Under the pieces are notes generated by a model. The model had not been told where the DNA came from. It ran no database searches and was given only the letters and a program-made list of their open reading frames with translations. Positions 1 through 9,529 of a stretch of 64,000 nucleotides of DNA are shown here, piece by piece. Both the position numbers and the translations under genes were made by a program. Location of the stretch: the NCBI GenBank assembly GCA_963778165.1, contig CAVZTE010000005.1:434001-498000 (forward strand). Reading direction: 5' to 3'. Source of the DNA: Bog-756 sp963778165. GTDB taxonomy: Bacteria; Actinomycetota; Acidimicrobiia; Acidimicrobiales; RAAP-2. Every line of letters begins with the position of its first letter. Within the stretch, counting starts at the first letter, position 1.

Positions 1-650
1 AACACGTCCCGCCACTGCTCGACCTCCCCCGGAAGGGGATCGGGGGTCCATCGGGGGTCACGCCGATCCTTGGCATCCCGCGGGTCGGGCTGACCCGACC
101 TTCCGTCACCTTCACTGCCGGCCGGGCTCCGCTCTCGCCGTCCCTGCCTGAACAGGGGGCGGGGCGAGGGGTCCGGCGACAGGTCGAAGAATGCCGCCAT
201 CACCTCGGCTCCGGAAACCCCGTCGATGATGGCGTGGTGCACCTTGGGCACCAGGGCCAGGCGCCCGCCTTCCAGCCCTTCGACCACATGGAACTCCCAC
301 AACGGCCGGCGCCGGTCGAGAGGTCTCGAGGCCAGGTCCGCCACCAGAGCGGTCAGCTCCTCCTGCCCACCAGGAGCGGGAAGGCTGACCCGGCGCACGT
401 GGTATTCCAGGTCGAAGTCGGGATCGTCGACCAGGGCGGCATGCTGCAACCCGAACGGCACCTCGACCATCCGCTTCCGGAACGGAGGCACCAGATGCAG
501 CCGCTCGGCCACCAGGTCGAGGATCCGGTGGAAGTCCACTTCCCCGGTCGCACCCTCGGTATCGAAGATCAGTGCCCCCAGGATGTGCAGGTGGGTCGTG
601 GGCGACTCCAGCGAGATGAAGGCCCCGTCCAAACCGGTAAGTCGGTCCAT
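1..650 (-). CDS. Wax ester synthase/diacylglycerol acyltransferase (WS/DGAT) family, partial
   Basis: N-terminal part of an acyltransferase of the WS/DGAT family, which joins acyl-CoA to long-chain alcohols or diacylglycerol to make storage lipid. The frame starts at an ATG (648-650), reads MDRLTGLDGAFISLES, and stays open to the left edge, giving about 216 residues. The family's catalytic HHxxxDG motif is present as HHAIIDGVSG (around 205-235 on the minus strand). The Asp/Arg/Pro-rich stretch after it (residues about 155-200) is a typical linker. It begins 6 bases after the dut stop, so the two are probably co-transcribed. The C-terminal half lies outside the window, so the substrate cannot be judged. 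Confidence 0.85.
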   Translation of the reverse strand, partial: MDRLTGLDGAFISLESPTTHLHILGALIFDTEGATGEVDFHRILDLVAERLHLVPPFRKRMVEVPFGLQHAALVDDPDFDLEYHVRRVSLPAPGGQEELTALVADLASRPLDRRRPLWEFHVVEGLEGGRLALVPKVHHAIIDGVSGAEVMAAFFDLSPDPSPRPLFRQGRRERSPAGSEGDGRSGQPDPRDAKDRRDPRWTPDPLPGEVEQWRDV

Positions 651-656
651 CACCCC

Positions 657-1166
657 CTACCGGCCCGTCGATCCGAAGCCGCCTAGCCCCCGCTCGCTCT
701 CCCCCAGCTCCTCCACCTCCACGAAGGTGGCCGACTCGACCCGTTGGATCACCAGCTGGGCGATTCGGTCGCCCCGGTGCACGTCGTAGGGGGTCTCGCC
801 GTCGGTGTTGACCAACAGCACCGCCAGCTCGTCGCGATACCCGGAGTCGATGAGGCCCGGCGTGTTGAGACAGGTCACGCCGTGCCGCAGGGCCAGGCCA
901 CTCCTCGGTTGGACGAAGCCGGCATACCCCTCCGGAATGGCCAGGGCCACCCCGGTGGGAACCAGGGCACGCCCCCCGTTGGGCGCCAGCGTCACGTCGA
1001 TGCGGGCCACCAGGTCCGCTCCGGCATCTCCCGCCCGGGCGTAGGACGGAACCGGCAGACCGGGGTCCAACCTGACCACCGGAACCGGTAGCGACCCGCG
1101 CCCATCGGGGGTCAGATGACCCCGCTGCGCCTGGACTGCTTCAACCCCGGGGCCTGATGCCGCCAC
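657..1166 (-). CDS. dut: dUTP diphosphatase
   Basis: Trimeric dUTPase: hydrolyses dUTP to dUMP and PPi, keeping uracil out of DNA and feeding dTMP synthesis. All five family motifs are visible: AGDAGADL (45-52), PRSGLA (87-92), GLIDSGYRDE (104-113), RGDRIAQLVI (131-140) and RGLGGFGSTG (159-168); the last is the flexible arm that closes the active site. The protein is 169 residues; relatives are about 150, the excess being at the N-terminus. The start is GTG 1166 because GGAGG lies 6 bases upstream. The gene is divergent from orn across 210 bases. Confidence 0.95.
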   Translation of the reverse strand: MAASGPGVEAVQAQRGHLTPDGRGSLPVPVVRLDPGLPVPSYARAGDAGADLVARIDVTLAPNGGRALVPTGVALAIPEGYAGFVQPRSGLALRHGVTCLNTPGLIDSGYRDELAVLLVNTDGETPYDVHRGDRIAQLVIQRVESATFVEVEELGESERGLGGFGSTGR

Positions 1167-1346
1167 GTGCTACCTCCACCTCTCCGGGGGGTGACGCTAT
1201 CGCTCCGCTCCCTACCCTGCCGACAGGCCCTCCACCCCCCGGACCGCCTTGACCCGGGCCCAGCGCCACCACGCCCGATGGTCCCATCTGACGGTTCGTC
1301 ACCTCGGAGGGCCGGTCCCCGTCGGTGCCGCCGTCTACGTGCCGCG

Positions 1347-1380
1347 GCGTCACCGGCGTGCGGTAGCGTCACCGGCGTGC
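1347..1380 (+). repeat. 15-bp direct repeat at the orn start
   Basis: The 15-mer GCGTCACCGGCGTGC occurs at 1347-1361 and again at 1366-1380. The second copy overlaps the orn start codon and part of its putative -10 box. It could be an operator, or a chance duplication in GC-rich DNA. Confidence 0.5.
1364..1369 (+). promoter_or_regulatory. Putative -10 box of a leaderless orn transcript
   Basis: TAGCGT fits TANNNT and ends 7 bases before GTG 1377, so transcription would begin at or next to the start codon. No Shine-Dalgarno sequence is seen before that GTG. No convincing -35 hexamer. Confidence 0.5.
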
Positions 1381-1949
1381 TGGTGTGGATGGATCTGGAG
1401 ATGACCGGGCTCGACGTGTCGTCCGACGTCATCGTCGAGGTGGCCACCCTGGTCACCGACGACGACCTGAACATCGTGGCCGAGGGCCCGGACCTGGTGG
1501 TTTCCACCTCCCCCGACAAGCTGGCCGGCATGGACGAGTTCGTGAGGTCCATGCACACCAAGAGCGGGCTGCTGACCGAGATCGCCGCCTCCACCGTCAC
1601 CCTGGAGGAGGCCGGGGCGGCCACCCTGGAGTTCATCAAGGCCCAGGTGCCCAACCCACGGACCGTGCCGCTGGCCGGTAACTCCATCGGGACGGACCGA
1701 CGCTTCCTCGCCGCCCAGCTGCCCGAGGTCGAGGAGTACCTCCACTACCGTTCGGTGGATGTCTCCACCCTCAAGGAGCTGGCCAAGCGGTGGTATCCCG
1801 AGGTCATGAAGGGCGCCCCGCAAAAGGCCGGCGGCCACCGGGCCATGGACGACATCCGCGAGAGCGTGGCCGAGCTGGCCTACTACCGCGCCACCATCTT
1901 CCGGCCATCCACCGAGGGCGCAGCCGGCACCCCTGCCGGGGGCCGGTAG
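1377..1949 (+). CDS. orn: Oligoribonuclease
   Basis: DEDDh 3'-5' exoribonuclease that degrades 2-5 nucleotide RNA fragments and, in many bacteria, pGpG, the breakdown product of c-di-GMP. The 190-residue product begins VLVWMDLEMTGLD, carrying the first catalytic Asp/Glu pair, and ends with HRAMDDIRES, which supplies the histidine and last aspartate. Length is normal for the family (about 180-200). The frame is open upstream to 1167, but homologous sequence begins at GTG 1377, which also has a -10-like box 7 bases upstream. Its stop overlaps the next start (TAGTG). A diguanylate cyclase lies at the far end of this window, so c-di-GMP turnover is present in this organism. Confidence 0.93.
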   Translation: MLVWMDLEMTGLDVSSDVIVEVATLVTDDDLNIVAEGPDLVVSTSPDKLAGMDEFVRSMHTKSGLLTEIAASTVTLEEAGAATLEFIKAQVPNPRTVPLAGNSIGTDRRFLAAQLPEVEEYLHYRSVDVSTLKELAKRWYPEVMKGAPQKAGGHRAMDDIRESVAELAYYRATIFRPSTEGAAGTPAGGR

Positions 1950-3769
1950 TGGACGAGGCCGTGCCCGAACAGCCGACCGAGGCCCCACCGGTACCCACCC
2001 GGGCCGAGGTCGTGGCCACCCTCACCGCTCCGGGCCAGCCCTTCGAGATGGTCGACCTGACCATCAGGGGCATCCCCACCCGCACCTGGAAGACCGCCCC
2101 GGCCACCCTGCGCAGCGTCCTCGAGCTCTCCTCCCTCCACGGCGATCAGGACTTCCTGGTCTACGAGGACGAGCGGATCACCTTCGCCGAGCATTTCGCC
2201 GCGGTGACCACCCTGGCCCACGCCATGGTCGATCAGTTCGGGATCGTCAAAGGGGACCGGGTGGCCATCGCCATGCGCAACCTGCCCGAGTGGGTCATGG
2301 CCTTCTGGGCTTCCATCTCGATAGGTGCGGTGGTGGTCCCCCTCAATGCCTGGTGGACCGGACCGGAGCTGGCCTACGGCCTGAGCGACTCCGGAGCGGC
2401 GCTGGCCTTCGTGGACCAGGAGCGCCAGCGCCGGATCGAGCCCCACCTCGACGACACCCCCGCCCTCCGGGCCATGGTGGTGTGCAGCGAGGATCCCGAC
2501 CCGTCCGGTGGCCGACGGGTGGCTGAGGGATCCACCGTCGAGCGCACCGGCTCACCCCCGTTGCCGGTGGTCCCCTTCGCCGAGCTGATCGGGTCACCCG
2601 TGGAAGGTGCCACGCTCCCCGACGTGGAGATCGATCCCGATGACGACGCCACCATCTTCTACACCTCGGGCACCACCGGGCGACCCAAGGGGGCGGTCGG
2701 CACCCACCGCAACAGCGCCTCCAACCTGATGAACCTGTTCTTCGTGTCCACGGTGGGGAACCTGCGTCGTGGCCCTGCGCCCGCCGGCGAGCCCTCCGGG
2801 ACCCAGAACGCCAACCTGTTGTCGGTCCCCCTGTTCCACGCCACCGGCTGCCATGCCCTGCTGGTGACCAATACCGCGGCGGGCGGGAAGCTGGTCATGA
2901 TGCACCACTTCGACCCCGAGCGGGCCCTGGAGCTCATCGAACGGGAGCGGATCACCATCTTCGGTGGGGTGCCGGCCATGGTCATGCAGGTGCTCGACTC
3001 CCCCAACTTCGACAAGCGGGACACCTCGTCGGTCAAGTCCATCTCCTACGGCGGCGCCCCTTGCCCGCCCGACCTGGTGCGCCGGATCAAGCAGCACTTT
3101 CCGGGTGGAGCCCCGGGCAACGGCTACGGGCTGACGGAAACCTCGGCCATGACCACCATGAACGCCGGCGACGACTACGTGCGCAAGCCGGACAGTGTGG
3201 GCCCACCGGCTCCGGTGTGCGACGTGGCTGTGGTGCCTGAGGAGTACACCGGGCTCGAGCCGCCCGCCGACCAGGCTCCGGACCCTGAGCGGACCGGCGA
3301 ACTGTGGATCAAGGGCCCCAACGTGGTGCGTGGCTACTGGAACCGCCCCGAGGAGACCGAGGTCACCTTCACCCGCGGGTGGCTGCACACCGGTGATGTG
3401 GCCCGCATCGACGAGGAGGGGTTCGTCCACATCGTGGACCGGGCCAAGGACATGATCATCCGGGGTGGCGAGAACGTCTACTGCGTCGAGGTGGAGGCCG
3501 CCCTGTTCGAGCATCCCGCCGTGGCCGACTGCGCGGTCATCGGTGTGCCCCATCCGGTCCTCGGCGAGGAGGTCGGGGCGGTAGTGGTGCTCCGGCCCGG
3601 CCACGACGTGGGCGCCGATGAGTTGGCCCGCTTCGTCAAGGAACGACTGGCCGCCTTCAACGTGCCGTCCCGGTTCTGGTTCCGTAGCGAGGAGTTGCCT
3701 CGCAACCCGGCCGGCAAGGTGCTCAAGCGCCAGCTGCGCACCGAGCTGCTCGGACCGCCGCCCGGTTGA
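1949..3769 (+). CDS. AMP-forming acyl-CoA synthetase (fatty acid-CoA ligase type)
   Basis: ANL-superfamily enzyme that activates a carboxylic acid with ATP to the acyl-AMP and then transfers it to CoA. The 606-residue product has the P-loop-like YTSGTTGRPKG, the adenine-binding GYGLTET, the hinge region GWLHTGD and the C-terminal lysine motif NPAGKVLK. The substrate cannot be read from sequence; a medium or long fatty acid is the family's usual substrate, and the nearby WS/DGAT fragment would use such acyl-CoAs. The start is taken as GTG 1949, sharing one base with the orn stop; ATG 2047 is an alternative. It ends 4 bases from the convergent ribF stop. Confidence 0.85.
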   Translation: MDEAVPEQPTEAPPVPTRAEVVATLTAPGQPFEMVDLTIRGIPTRTWKTAPATLRSVLELSSLHGDQDFLVYEDERITFAEHFAAVTTLAHAMVDQFGIVKGDRVAIAMRNLPEWVMAFWASISIGAVVVPLNAWWTGPELAYGLSDSGAALAFVDQERQRRIEPHLDDTPALRAMVVCSEDPDPSGGRRVAEGSTVERTGSPPLPVVPFAELIGSPVEGATLPDVEIDPDDDATIFYTSGTTGRPKGAVGTHRNSASNLMNLFFVSTVGNLRRGPAPAGEPSGTQNANLLSVPLFHATGCHALLVTNTAAGGKLVMMHHFDPERALELIERERITIFGGVPAMVMQVLDSPNFDKRDTSSVKSISYGGAPCPPDLVRRIKQHFPGGAPGNGYGLTETSAMTTMNAGDDYVRKPDSVGPPAPVCDVAVVPEEYTGLEPPADQAPDPERTGELWIKGPNVVRGYWNRPEETEVTFTRGWLHTGDVARIDEEGFVHIVDRAKDMIIRGGENVYCVEVEAALFEHPAVADCAVIGVPHPVLGEEVGAVVVLRPGHDVGADELARFVKERLAAFNVPSRFWFRSEELPRNPAGKVLKRQLRTELLGPPPG

Positions 3770-3773
3770 TCAG

Positions 3774-4739
3774 CTACCGGCGTAGGCCCAACCGCTCCCG
3801 GGTGGCCACCACGTCGGCCTCCATCTGGACGATGAGGTCGTCGACGCTGTCGAAGGCCACCTCGTCGCGGAGGTGGGCCACGAACGACACCTGGGCCCGC
3901 TCGCCGTAGAGGTCCCCGGAGAAGTCGAGCAGGAACGCCTCCACCAGCAGATCGCCGTCGGAGCCGTAGAAGGTCGGCCTCCGCCCCACCGACACCGCGG
4001 CCGGGTGGACCGATCCGTCCGGCCGCCCGTACCAGCCGGCATAGATCCCGACGGCCGGCAGGCAGATGCTCTCGGGCACCGTCACGTTGGCCGTGGGGAA
4101 GCCCAGCTCGGTGCCGCCACGCTGGTCGCCGTGGGCCACCGTGCCCCGTACCTGGTGGGGCCGGCCCAACAGCACGGCAGCCTCTTCCACCCGCCCGTCA
4201 CCGACCAGCTTGCGGATGCGGGTCGACGATATGGGTTCGAGGTCGGACCCGATGGGGCCAGGGTCGGCCTCCAACAGGACCCCCTCGACGGCGAACCCGG
4301 CCGTCGAGCCCATCTCCCGCAGCAGGGCCACGTTGCCCTTGCGACCGTGGCCGAAGTGGAAGTCCTCCCCCACCACCACCAGGCGGGCATCGAGCCCCTC
4401 GACCAGCATCACCTCCACGAAATCCTCCGCCGTCTCGTTGGCCCGCTCCTCGTCGAAGTGGACCACCACCGTCCGGTCCACCCCGGCCGCCTCCAGCAGC
4501 TCGAGCTTCTGGTCGAGATCGCAGAGGAGCTTGGGCGCCGACTCCGGGCGCACCACCGTGGCCGGGTGACGGTCGAAGGTCACCACCACGGTCGCCAGCC
4601 CACTCTCACGGGCCCGGGCCCCGAGCTCGGCCAGCAGAGCCCGGTGGCCGAGATGCACGCCGTCGTAGGCCCCGATGGTCACGGCACTCCCTCCGACGGG
4701 CGGGGTGCTCGTCGAGGCCTCCGTCACGATCTCCATCAC
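3774..4739 (-). CDS. ribF: Bifunctional riboflavin kinase/FAD synthetase
   Basis: Makes FMN from riboflavin and then FAD from FMN. The 321-residue product has the nucleotidyltransferase HLGH signature (29-32) in an N-terminal FAD-synthetase domain, an ISSTRIR motif ending that domain, and the flavokinase GFPTANV motif in the C-terminal domain. Length and order match standard bacterial RibF. GTG 4739 is immediately followed in frame by ATG 4736, so either could be the start. It lies 22 bases after truB and is last in the rimP-to-ribF block, the conserved truB-ribF order. Confidence 0.95.
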   Translation of the reverse strand: MMEIVTEASTSTPPVGGSAVTIGAYDGVHLGHRALLAELGARARESGLATVVVTFDRHPATVVRPESAPKLLCDLDQKLELLEAAGVDRTVVVHFDEERANETAEDFVEVMLVEGLDARLVVVGEDFHFGHGRKGNVALLREMGSTAGFAVEGVLLEADPGPIGSDLEPISSTRIRKLVGDGRVEEAAVLLGRPHQVRGTVAHGDQRGGTELGFPTANVTVPESICLPAVGIYAGWYGRPDGSVHPAAVSVGRRPTFYGSDGDLLVEAFLLDFSGDLYGERAQVSFVAHLRDEVAFDSVDDLIVQMEADVVATRERLGLRR

Positions 4740-4761
4740 CGTGGAAGGTTACCTTCGGCCC

Positions 4762-5655
4762 TCATCCGGCGGATTCCAATACCACCGAAGGACGGATCCG
4801 ATCCGTGTCGGTGGACTCGTACACCGCCAGAAGCCGGTGGCCGTCGTCGACCAGGCCCCACGGACCGTCGCCGGTCACCCCGAGGGGGATCCGGTCCAGG
4901 GCCAGGCCCCGGGCTACCAGGGTCTGCACCTCGGCCGGCACCACCACCTGGTCGAGGTCCCGGAGGGCCTGGGCCGGCGTGAGGATGACCGCCGGCGTCA
5001 GCTCATCCACCGGGCGGGCCTCTTCGGTGGTGAACGAACCGATCCGGGTGCGCCGCAGGTCAGCCAGGTGGGCTCCCCCACCCAGCCGGGTGCCCAGGTC
5101 GGCGGCCAGCACCCGCACGTAGGTCCCCGACGAGCACTCCACCTCGATCCGGAACGACCCCGGGACCGATCCGTGTTCCACCTCGAACCGGTGGACGGTC
5201 ACCGGACGGGCCGCCCGCTCGACCTCGATGCCGGCCCGGGCCAGGTTGTGGAGGCGCTGACCCCCGACCTTGACCGCCGACACCATGGGGGGGATCTGCT
5301 CGATGGGCCCGGTCAGCCCGACGGCCGCCGCCCGCACGTCGGCCAGCGAGACCCCGCCCATGTCCCAGGTTCCGGTGACCTCGCCGGAGGCATCGAGGGT
5401 GGAGGTGGCGGTGCCCAGGATCACCTCGGCCTGATAGGTCTTGGGCAGGGCAGTGAGGAAGCGGAGCAGGCGGGTGGCCCGACCCAGGCCCACCAGCAGC
5501 ACCCCGGTGGCATCGGGGTCCAGGGTCCCGGCGTGGCCCACCCGGCGCTGACCGTAGATCCGGCGGCACCGTGCCACCACGTCGTGCGAGGTCCAGCCGG
5601 CCTCCTTGTCCACCACGGCCACGCCGGTGACCAGGTCCGTCTGGGCCTTGCTCAC
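4762..5655 (-). CDS. truB: tRNA pseudouridine-55 synthase
   Basis: Isomerises U55 in the T-loop of tRNAs to pseudouridine. The 297-residue product has the catalytic motif HAGTLDPDATG with Asp46, plus the conserved KTYQAEV and SGTYVRVL segments. The C-terminal part is the actinobacterial form and contains the sequence VTGDGPWGLVDDG. The GTG start at 5655 overlaps the rbfA stop (GTGA), implying translational coupling. It belongs to the translation block infB-rbfA-truB-ribF. Confidence 0.95.
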   Translation of the reverse strand: MSKAQTDLVTGVAVVDKEAGWTSHDVVARCRRIYGQRRVGHAGTLDPDATGVLLVGLGRATRLLRFLTALPKTYQAEVILGTATSTLDASGEVTGTWDMGGVSLADVRAAAVGLTGPIEQIPPMVSAVKVGGQRLHNLARAGIEVERAARPVTVHRFEVEHGSVPGSFRIEVECSSGTYVRVLAADLGTRLGGGAHLADLRRTRIGSFTTEEARPVDELTPAVILTPAQALRDLDQVVVPAEVQTLVARGLALDRIPLGVTGDGPWGLVDDGHRLLAVYESTDTDRIRPSVVLESAG

Positions 5656-6071
5656 GGCGACGCTTCCGGATCGGGGCCATCCGGTTCCCCGGTGCCCTGC
5701 TCCTCCTCAGCGGCCCGGATCCGGCGCAGGGCCTCTTCCACCCGGCCCCCCTCCACCACAGCCGGATCGACCGTGAACTCCAGCAGGGGCGTGCGCTTCA
5801 TCCGGGTCTGGCGACTCACTGCGCTCTGTAGCTGGGCCCGGCGCTCGGCCAGAGCATCGTCGGCGTCCTCGGAGAGCGAGCTCAGATAGACCGTGGCGTG
5901 GCGCAGGTCCGGCGCGGTGTCGACCGAGGTCACCGTGACCAGGCGCAGGCGCTCGTCGGCGTCGGCCAGACGCTCGAGCTCCTCGGCCAGCACCTGGCGC
6001 AGGACCTGGTTGACCCGGAGGGACCTCGGATACGGGGCCGCTCCCCGATTGTCATGCCGACGACCTGACAC
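5652..6071 (-). CDS. rbfA: 30S ribosome-binding factor A
   Basis: Small KH-like protein that helps 16S rRNA maturation and 30S assembly. The 139-residue product includes RVNQVLRQVLAEELERL (helix 1), HATVYLSSLS and a C-terminal acidic tail. The frame is open much further upstream, but the start is placed at GTG 6071 because GGAGG lies 5 bases before it and the usual RbfA homology begins soon after. It follows infB by 56 bases and overlaps truB by 4. Confidence 0.9.
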   Translation of the reverse strand: MSGRRHDNRGAAPYPRSLRVNQVLRQVLAEELERLADADERLRLVTVTSVDTAPDLRHATVYLSSLSEDADDALAERRAQLQSAVSRQTRMKRTPLLEFTVDPAVVEGGRVEEALRRIRAAEEEQGTGEPDGPDPEASP

Positions 6072-6127
6072 GACACCTCCACTCCGACGACCCTGGGCCT
6101 GCCGCTCCCGCCGAGCGGCCACAGCCA

Positions 6128-9100
6128 CTAGGTGCGGGGGATCTCCCGCTCGTCGTAGGTCTCGATGATGTCGCCCTCTTTCAGATCCTGGTAGTCCGAG
6201 AGCCCTATCCCGCACTCGAACCCGGCCTGCACCTCGCGGGCGTCATCCTTGAATCGGCGCAGTGAGGTGATGGCACCCTTCCAGATGACCGTGCCCTCCC
6301 GCAGGAACCGGACCTTCGACCCCCGGGTGATGACTCCCTCCCGGACGTAGCAACCGGCGATGGCCCCGATGCGGGGCACCCGGAAGACCTGACGGACCTC
6401 CGCCTCGCCCGTGACGATCTCCTCGTAGACCGGCGACAACAGGCCGAGCATGGCGGCCTCGAGGTCCTCCAGCAGCTTGTAGATGATCTCGTACAGCCGG
6501 ATCTCGACACCGGCCTTGGCCGCCATCTCCCGGGCCCGACGATCCGGGCGGACGTTGAAGCCGATGATGGCCGCCGACGACGCCTGGGCCAGCTCGACGT
6601 CGGACTCGGTTATCCCGCCCACGCCGCGGTGCACGAAGCTGAGCTTCACGTCCTCGCGCTCCAACTTGCGCAGGCTGTCAGTCACCGCCTCCAGCGAACC
6701 CCGCACATCGGCCTTCAGAATGAGGTTGAGAGTGGCCGTCTCCCCCCGCTGGATCTGCTCGAAGAGGTCCTCCAGCTTGGCCCCGCCCAGGGCCGAAGTG
6801 GCTGCCGGCACATGGCCGGCCACCCGGTAGCGGTGGGCCCGGGCCTCGCCGATGGTGCGGGCCTGGGCCAGCTCCGGGGTCACCCGGAGTTGGTCGCCCG
6901 CCTCAGGAGGCTCGGAGAAGCCCAACACCTGAACGGGAGTGGAAGGCGGGGCTTCTTTGATCTGCTCGCCGTGATCGTCGACCAGGGCCTTGACCTTGCC
7001 CCAGGCCGCACCGGCCACGATGGGGTCGCCGACCCGGAGGGTGCCGCGCTCCACGATGACCGAGGCCACCGGGCCCCGGCCGATCTCCAGCTCGGCCTCG
7101 AGGACCACGCCCTGGGCCCGACCCTCGGGACTGGCCACCAGCTCCTCGACTTCGGCCACCAGGACGATCTGCTCCAACAGGTCGTCGATGCCCAGATTCT
7201 GCAGGGCGGAGACCTCGACGGTGATGGTGTCGCCACCCCACGCCTCCGGGACCAGGCCGTACTCCGAGAGCTGCTGGAGCACCCGGTTGGGATCGGCCTC
7301 TTCCCGGTCGATCTTGTTGACGGCCACCACGATGGGCACGTCGGCGGCCTTGGCATGGTCGATGGCCTCGACGGTCTGGGGCATGACCCCGTCGTCGGCC
7401 GCCACCACCAGGACCACGATGTCGGTGACGTCGGCCCCCCGGGCCCGCATGGCGGTGAAGGCCTCGTGGCCCGGCGTGTCGATGAAGGTGATCGGATGGT
7501 CGTGCCACTCGACCTGGTAGGCGCCGATGTGCTGGGTGATGCCTCCGGCCTCGCCGGCCACCACATTGGCCGAACGGATCCGGTCGAGCAGCAGGGTCTT
7601 GCCGTGGTCGACGTGGCCCATGACCGTCACGACCGGGGGCCGGGGCCGCAGATCGGCCTCGTCCTCTTCATCCTCGTCGTCGTCGAAGTACTTGGCCAAC
7701 AACTCGGCCTCGCGCTCCTCACCGGGGTCGACCAGTCGCACGTCGGCGCCCAGCTCCGCGGCGAACAGCTCGATCATGTCGTCGCCCAGGGACTGGGTGG
7801 CGGTGACCATCTCCCCCTGTAGGAGGAGGAACCGGATCACGTCACCGGCTGAGCGGTTGAGCTTGGGCCCCAGGTCGCGTGCGGTCGACCCGCGTTCGAT
7901 GATGACCTCGGTGTCCGGCACCGGAGCGGTCGACGGGGTGTAGGCGGTCAGCTGGGTCGGCTCGAGCTCCTCGAGGTTGCGACGACGCCGACGGGGCCGG
8001 CGCTGGTTGGGACGGCCACGACCGACACCCGGACCACCCCGACCGCCGGGGCCACCTCCGGGCCCACCGGGTCCGCCACCCGGGCCGCCGCCGGGACGGC
8101 CGCCGTACCCTCCACTGGATCCACCTCCGGGGCGGGTCCCGAAGCCTCCGCCTCCCGAGCCACCCGGTCCTCCGGGACGTCCGCTCGGGCCCCCGGGTCG
8201 CGTTCCGGAGCTCGGAGCACCCGAACGACCGGCGTACCCGCTGGAGCCTCCGGGGCGCGCCCCGCCCTGGGGCGAGGGCCGCCGGCCCCCGGTACCGGGG
8301 GGCGGCGGGATGGGCTTGCCCGAGATCGAACGGGGCGGCCCGCCCGGCGGGGGCGGGATGGGTCGTCCCGAGGCGCTGGTCGGGGCGTGGGCCGGGGCCG
8401 ACGGGGGCGTGGGCGGCCCTCCGCCCGGCTGGGCCGGAGCGGCCGGGCGCGCTGCTCCCGGGGCCTGCGGCCGGGGAGCGGTGGGAGGCGGGTGCCGACG
8501 ATGCGGCGGCCGCGGCAGGTCGTGGGGCCGCCGGGGCCGAAGGTGCGGCGGGGGCGGATGGGGCCGGAGCAGAAGCAGCCGGGGCCGTGGCGGCGGGTGC
8601 GGCCGGTGCCGGCGTGGTCGGGGTCGCAGGTGCGGCCGGGGCCGCCGGGGCCGGCGGTGCGGTCGTCGCCGCTGCTGCGGCCGGAGCGGCCGGTGTAGCC
8701 GGGGCCGGCGCCACCGGGGCTCGGACCATGCCCGGGGCGGCCGCGGCCGGCTGCTCGGAGGCCGGGCGGCTGGTGATCAGCCGGGCACCCGAGCGCTTCA
8801 CCGGGGCCGGCGATGGGGAGCTCGCCGGAGCGGAGCCGCCTACCCCGCTCTCATCGGGACCCGACGGTCCGCCGTCGCCCAGGTCAGGAGCGGGCCGACC
8901 GGCGGTGGCCGGTGCGGCCGGTGCGGCCTTTTTGGCCGCCGCGGCCTTCTTGGCCGGGGCAGCGGGCTCTTCGGGCTGCACCGGGCGGCGGAGCCCCTCG
9001 CGGTCGGCCTTCCGTCGGGCGCGGTCCGCTTGGGCATCCTCGATGGAGGACGAGTGGCTCTTGACGCCCATCCCCAGGGACAGGCACAGATCGAGCGCCT

Positions 9101-9158
9101 CTTTGTTGGTCAGGCCAAGCTCATGAGCGAGCTCGTAGACCCGGATCTTCTTCGGCAA
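6128..9158 (-). CDS. infB: Translation initiation factor IF-2 (frameshifted in this sequence)
   Basis: GTPase that brings initiator tRNA to the 30S subunit. The N-terminal frame starts at TTG 9158 (GGAAGG upstream) with the IF2_N domain MPKKIRVYELAHELGL and an Ala/Pro linker. The rest, ending at 6128, is in another frame: a Pro/Gly-rich linker (RPIPPPPGG, repeated GGPGGG), an Arg block (RRPRRRRRNLEELE), then GHVDHGKT, DTPGHEAF and NKID of the G domain and the C-terminal beta-barrels. The switch needs one extra base to be skipped somewhere around 8445-8510. The second frame has no ATG, GTG or TTG upstream of 7921, so it cannot supply its own full start. IF-2 is essential, so I read this as one gene of about 1,010 codons with a sequence error. 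An acidic DDDEDEEDE patch precedes the G domain. Confidence 0.92.
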
Positions 9159-9226
9159 CGGCTGTTACTGCCCTTCCTTCACGTCGTACGTGCCGATACG
9201 CACATACGACCCTCTATCCTCGCACA

Positions 9227-9529
9227 TCACGGAGCTGTCCCAACCGAGCCCTGCCGCACCGCCCCCGGCGACAGGTTCTGCTGGGCGTGCAGCTCCGACC
9301 TCAAACGTTCCACTGGTGCGCTCCCGACCTCGCACCGCAGGGCCCGGCCGAACGCGCCGCGCTTGGCGGCCCGGTCGACACAACTGGCTGAGTCCCTGCA
9401 CAACCACGCTCCCCGCCCTGGCAGTGTACGGCCTACGGCCAGCCGACCATCACCTAGGCGGACCACCCGGACCATCTCGTCGGCCGGGCGGCTGGCCCGG
9501 CAGCCGATGCATGTCCGTATCGGCGCTAT
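9227..9529 (-). CDS. ylxR: YlxR-family nucleic-acid-binding protein with an apparent ATA start
   Basis: Small protein of the nusA-infB operon. The sequence CIGCR, followed by LPGRGAWLCR and KRGAFGRALR, is the YlxR signature. The first in-frame ATG (9475) lies after the conserved Cys motif, so it cannot be the true start. In frame upstream, ATA 9527-9529 overlaps the nusA stop (ATAG) and has GGGGAGG (9537-9543) 7 bases before it, an ideal Shine-Dalgarno distance. That start gives 100 residues beginning (M)APIRTCIGCR. A second ATA (9518-9520) would give (M)RTCIGCR but has no well-placed Shine-Dalgarno. It sits 68 bases before infB. Confidence 0.8.
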   Translation of the reverse strand: MAPIRTCIGCRASRPADEMVRVVRLGDGRLAVGRTLPGRGAWLCRDSASCVDRAAKRGAFGRALRCEVGSAPVERLRSELHAQQNLSPGAVRQGSVGTAP

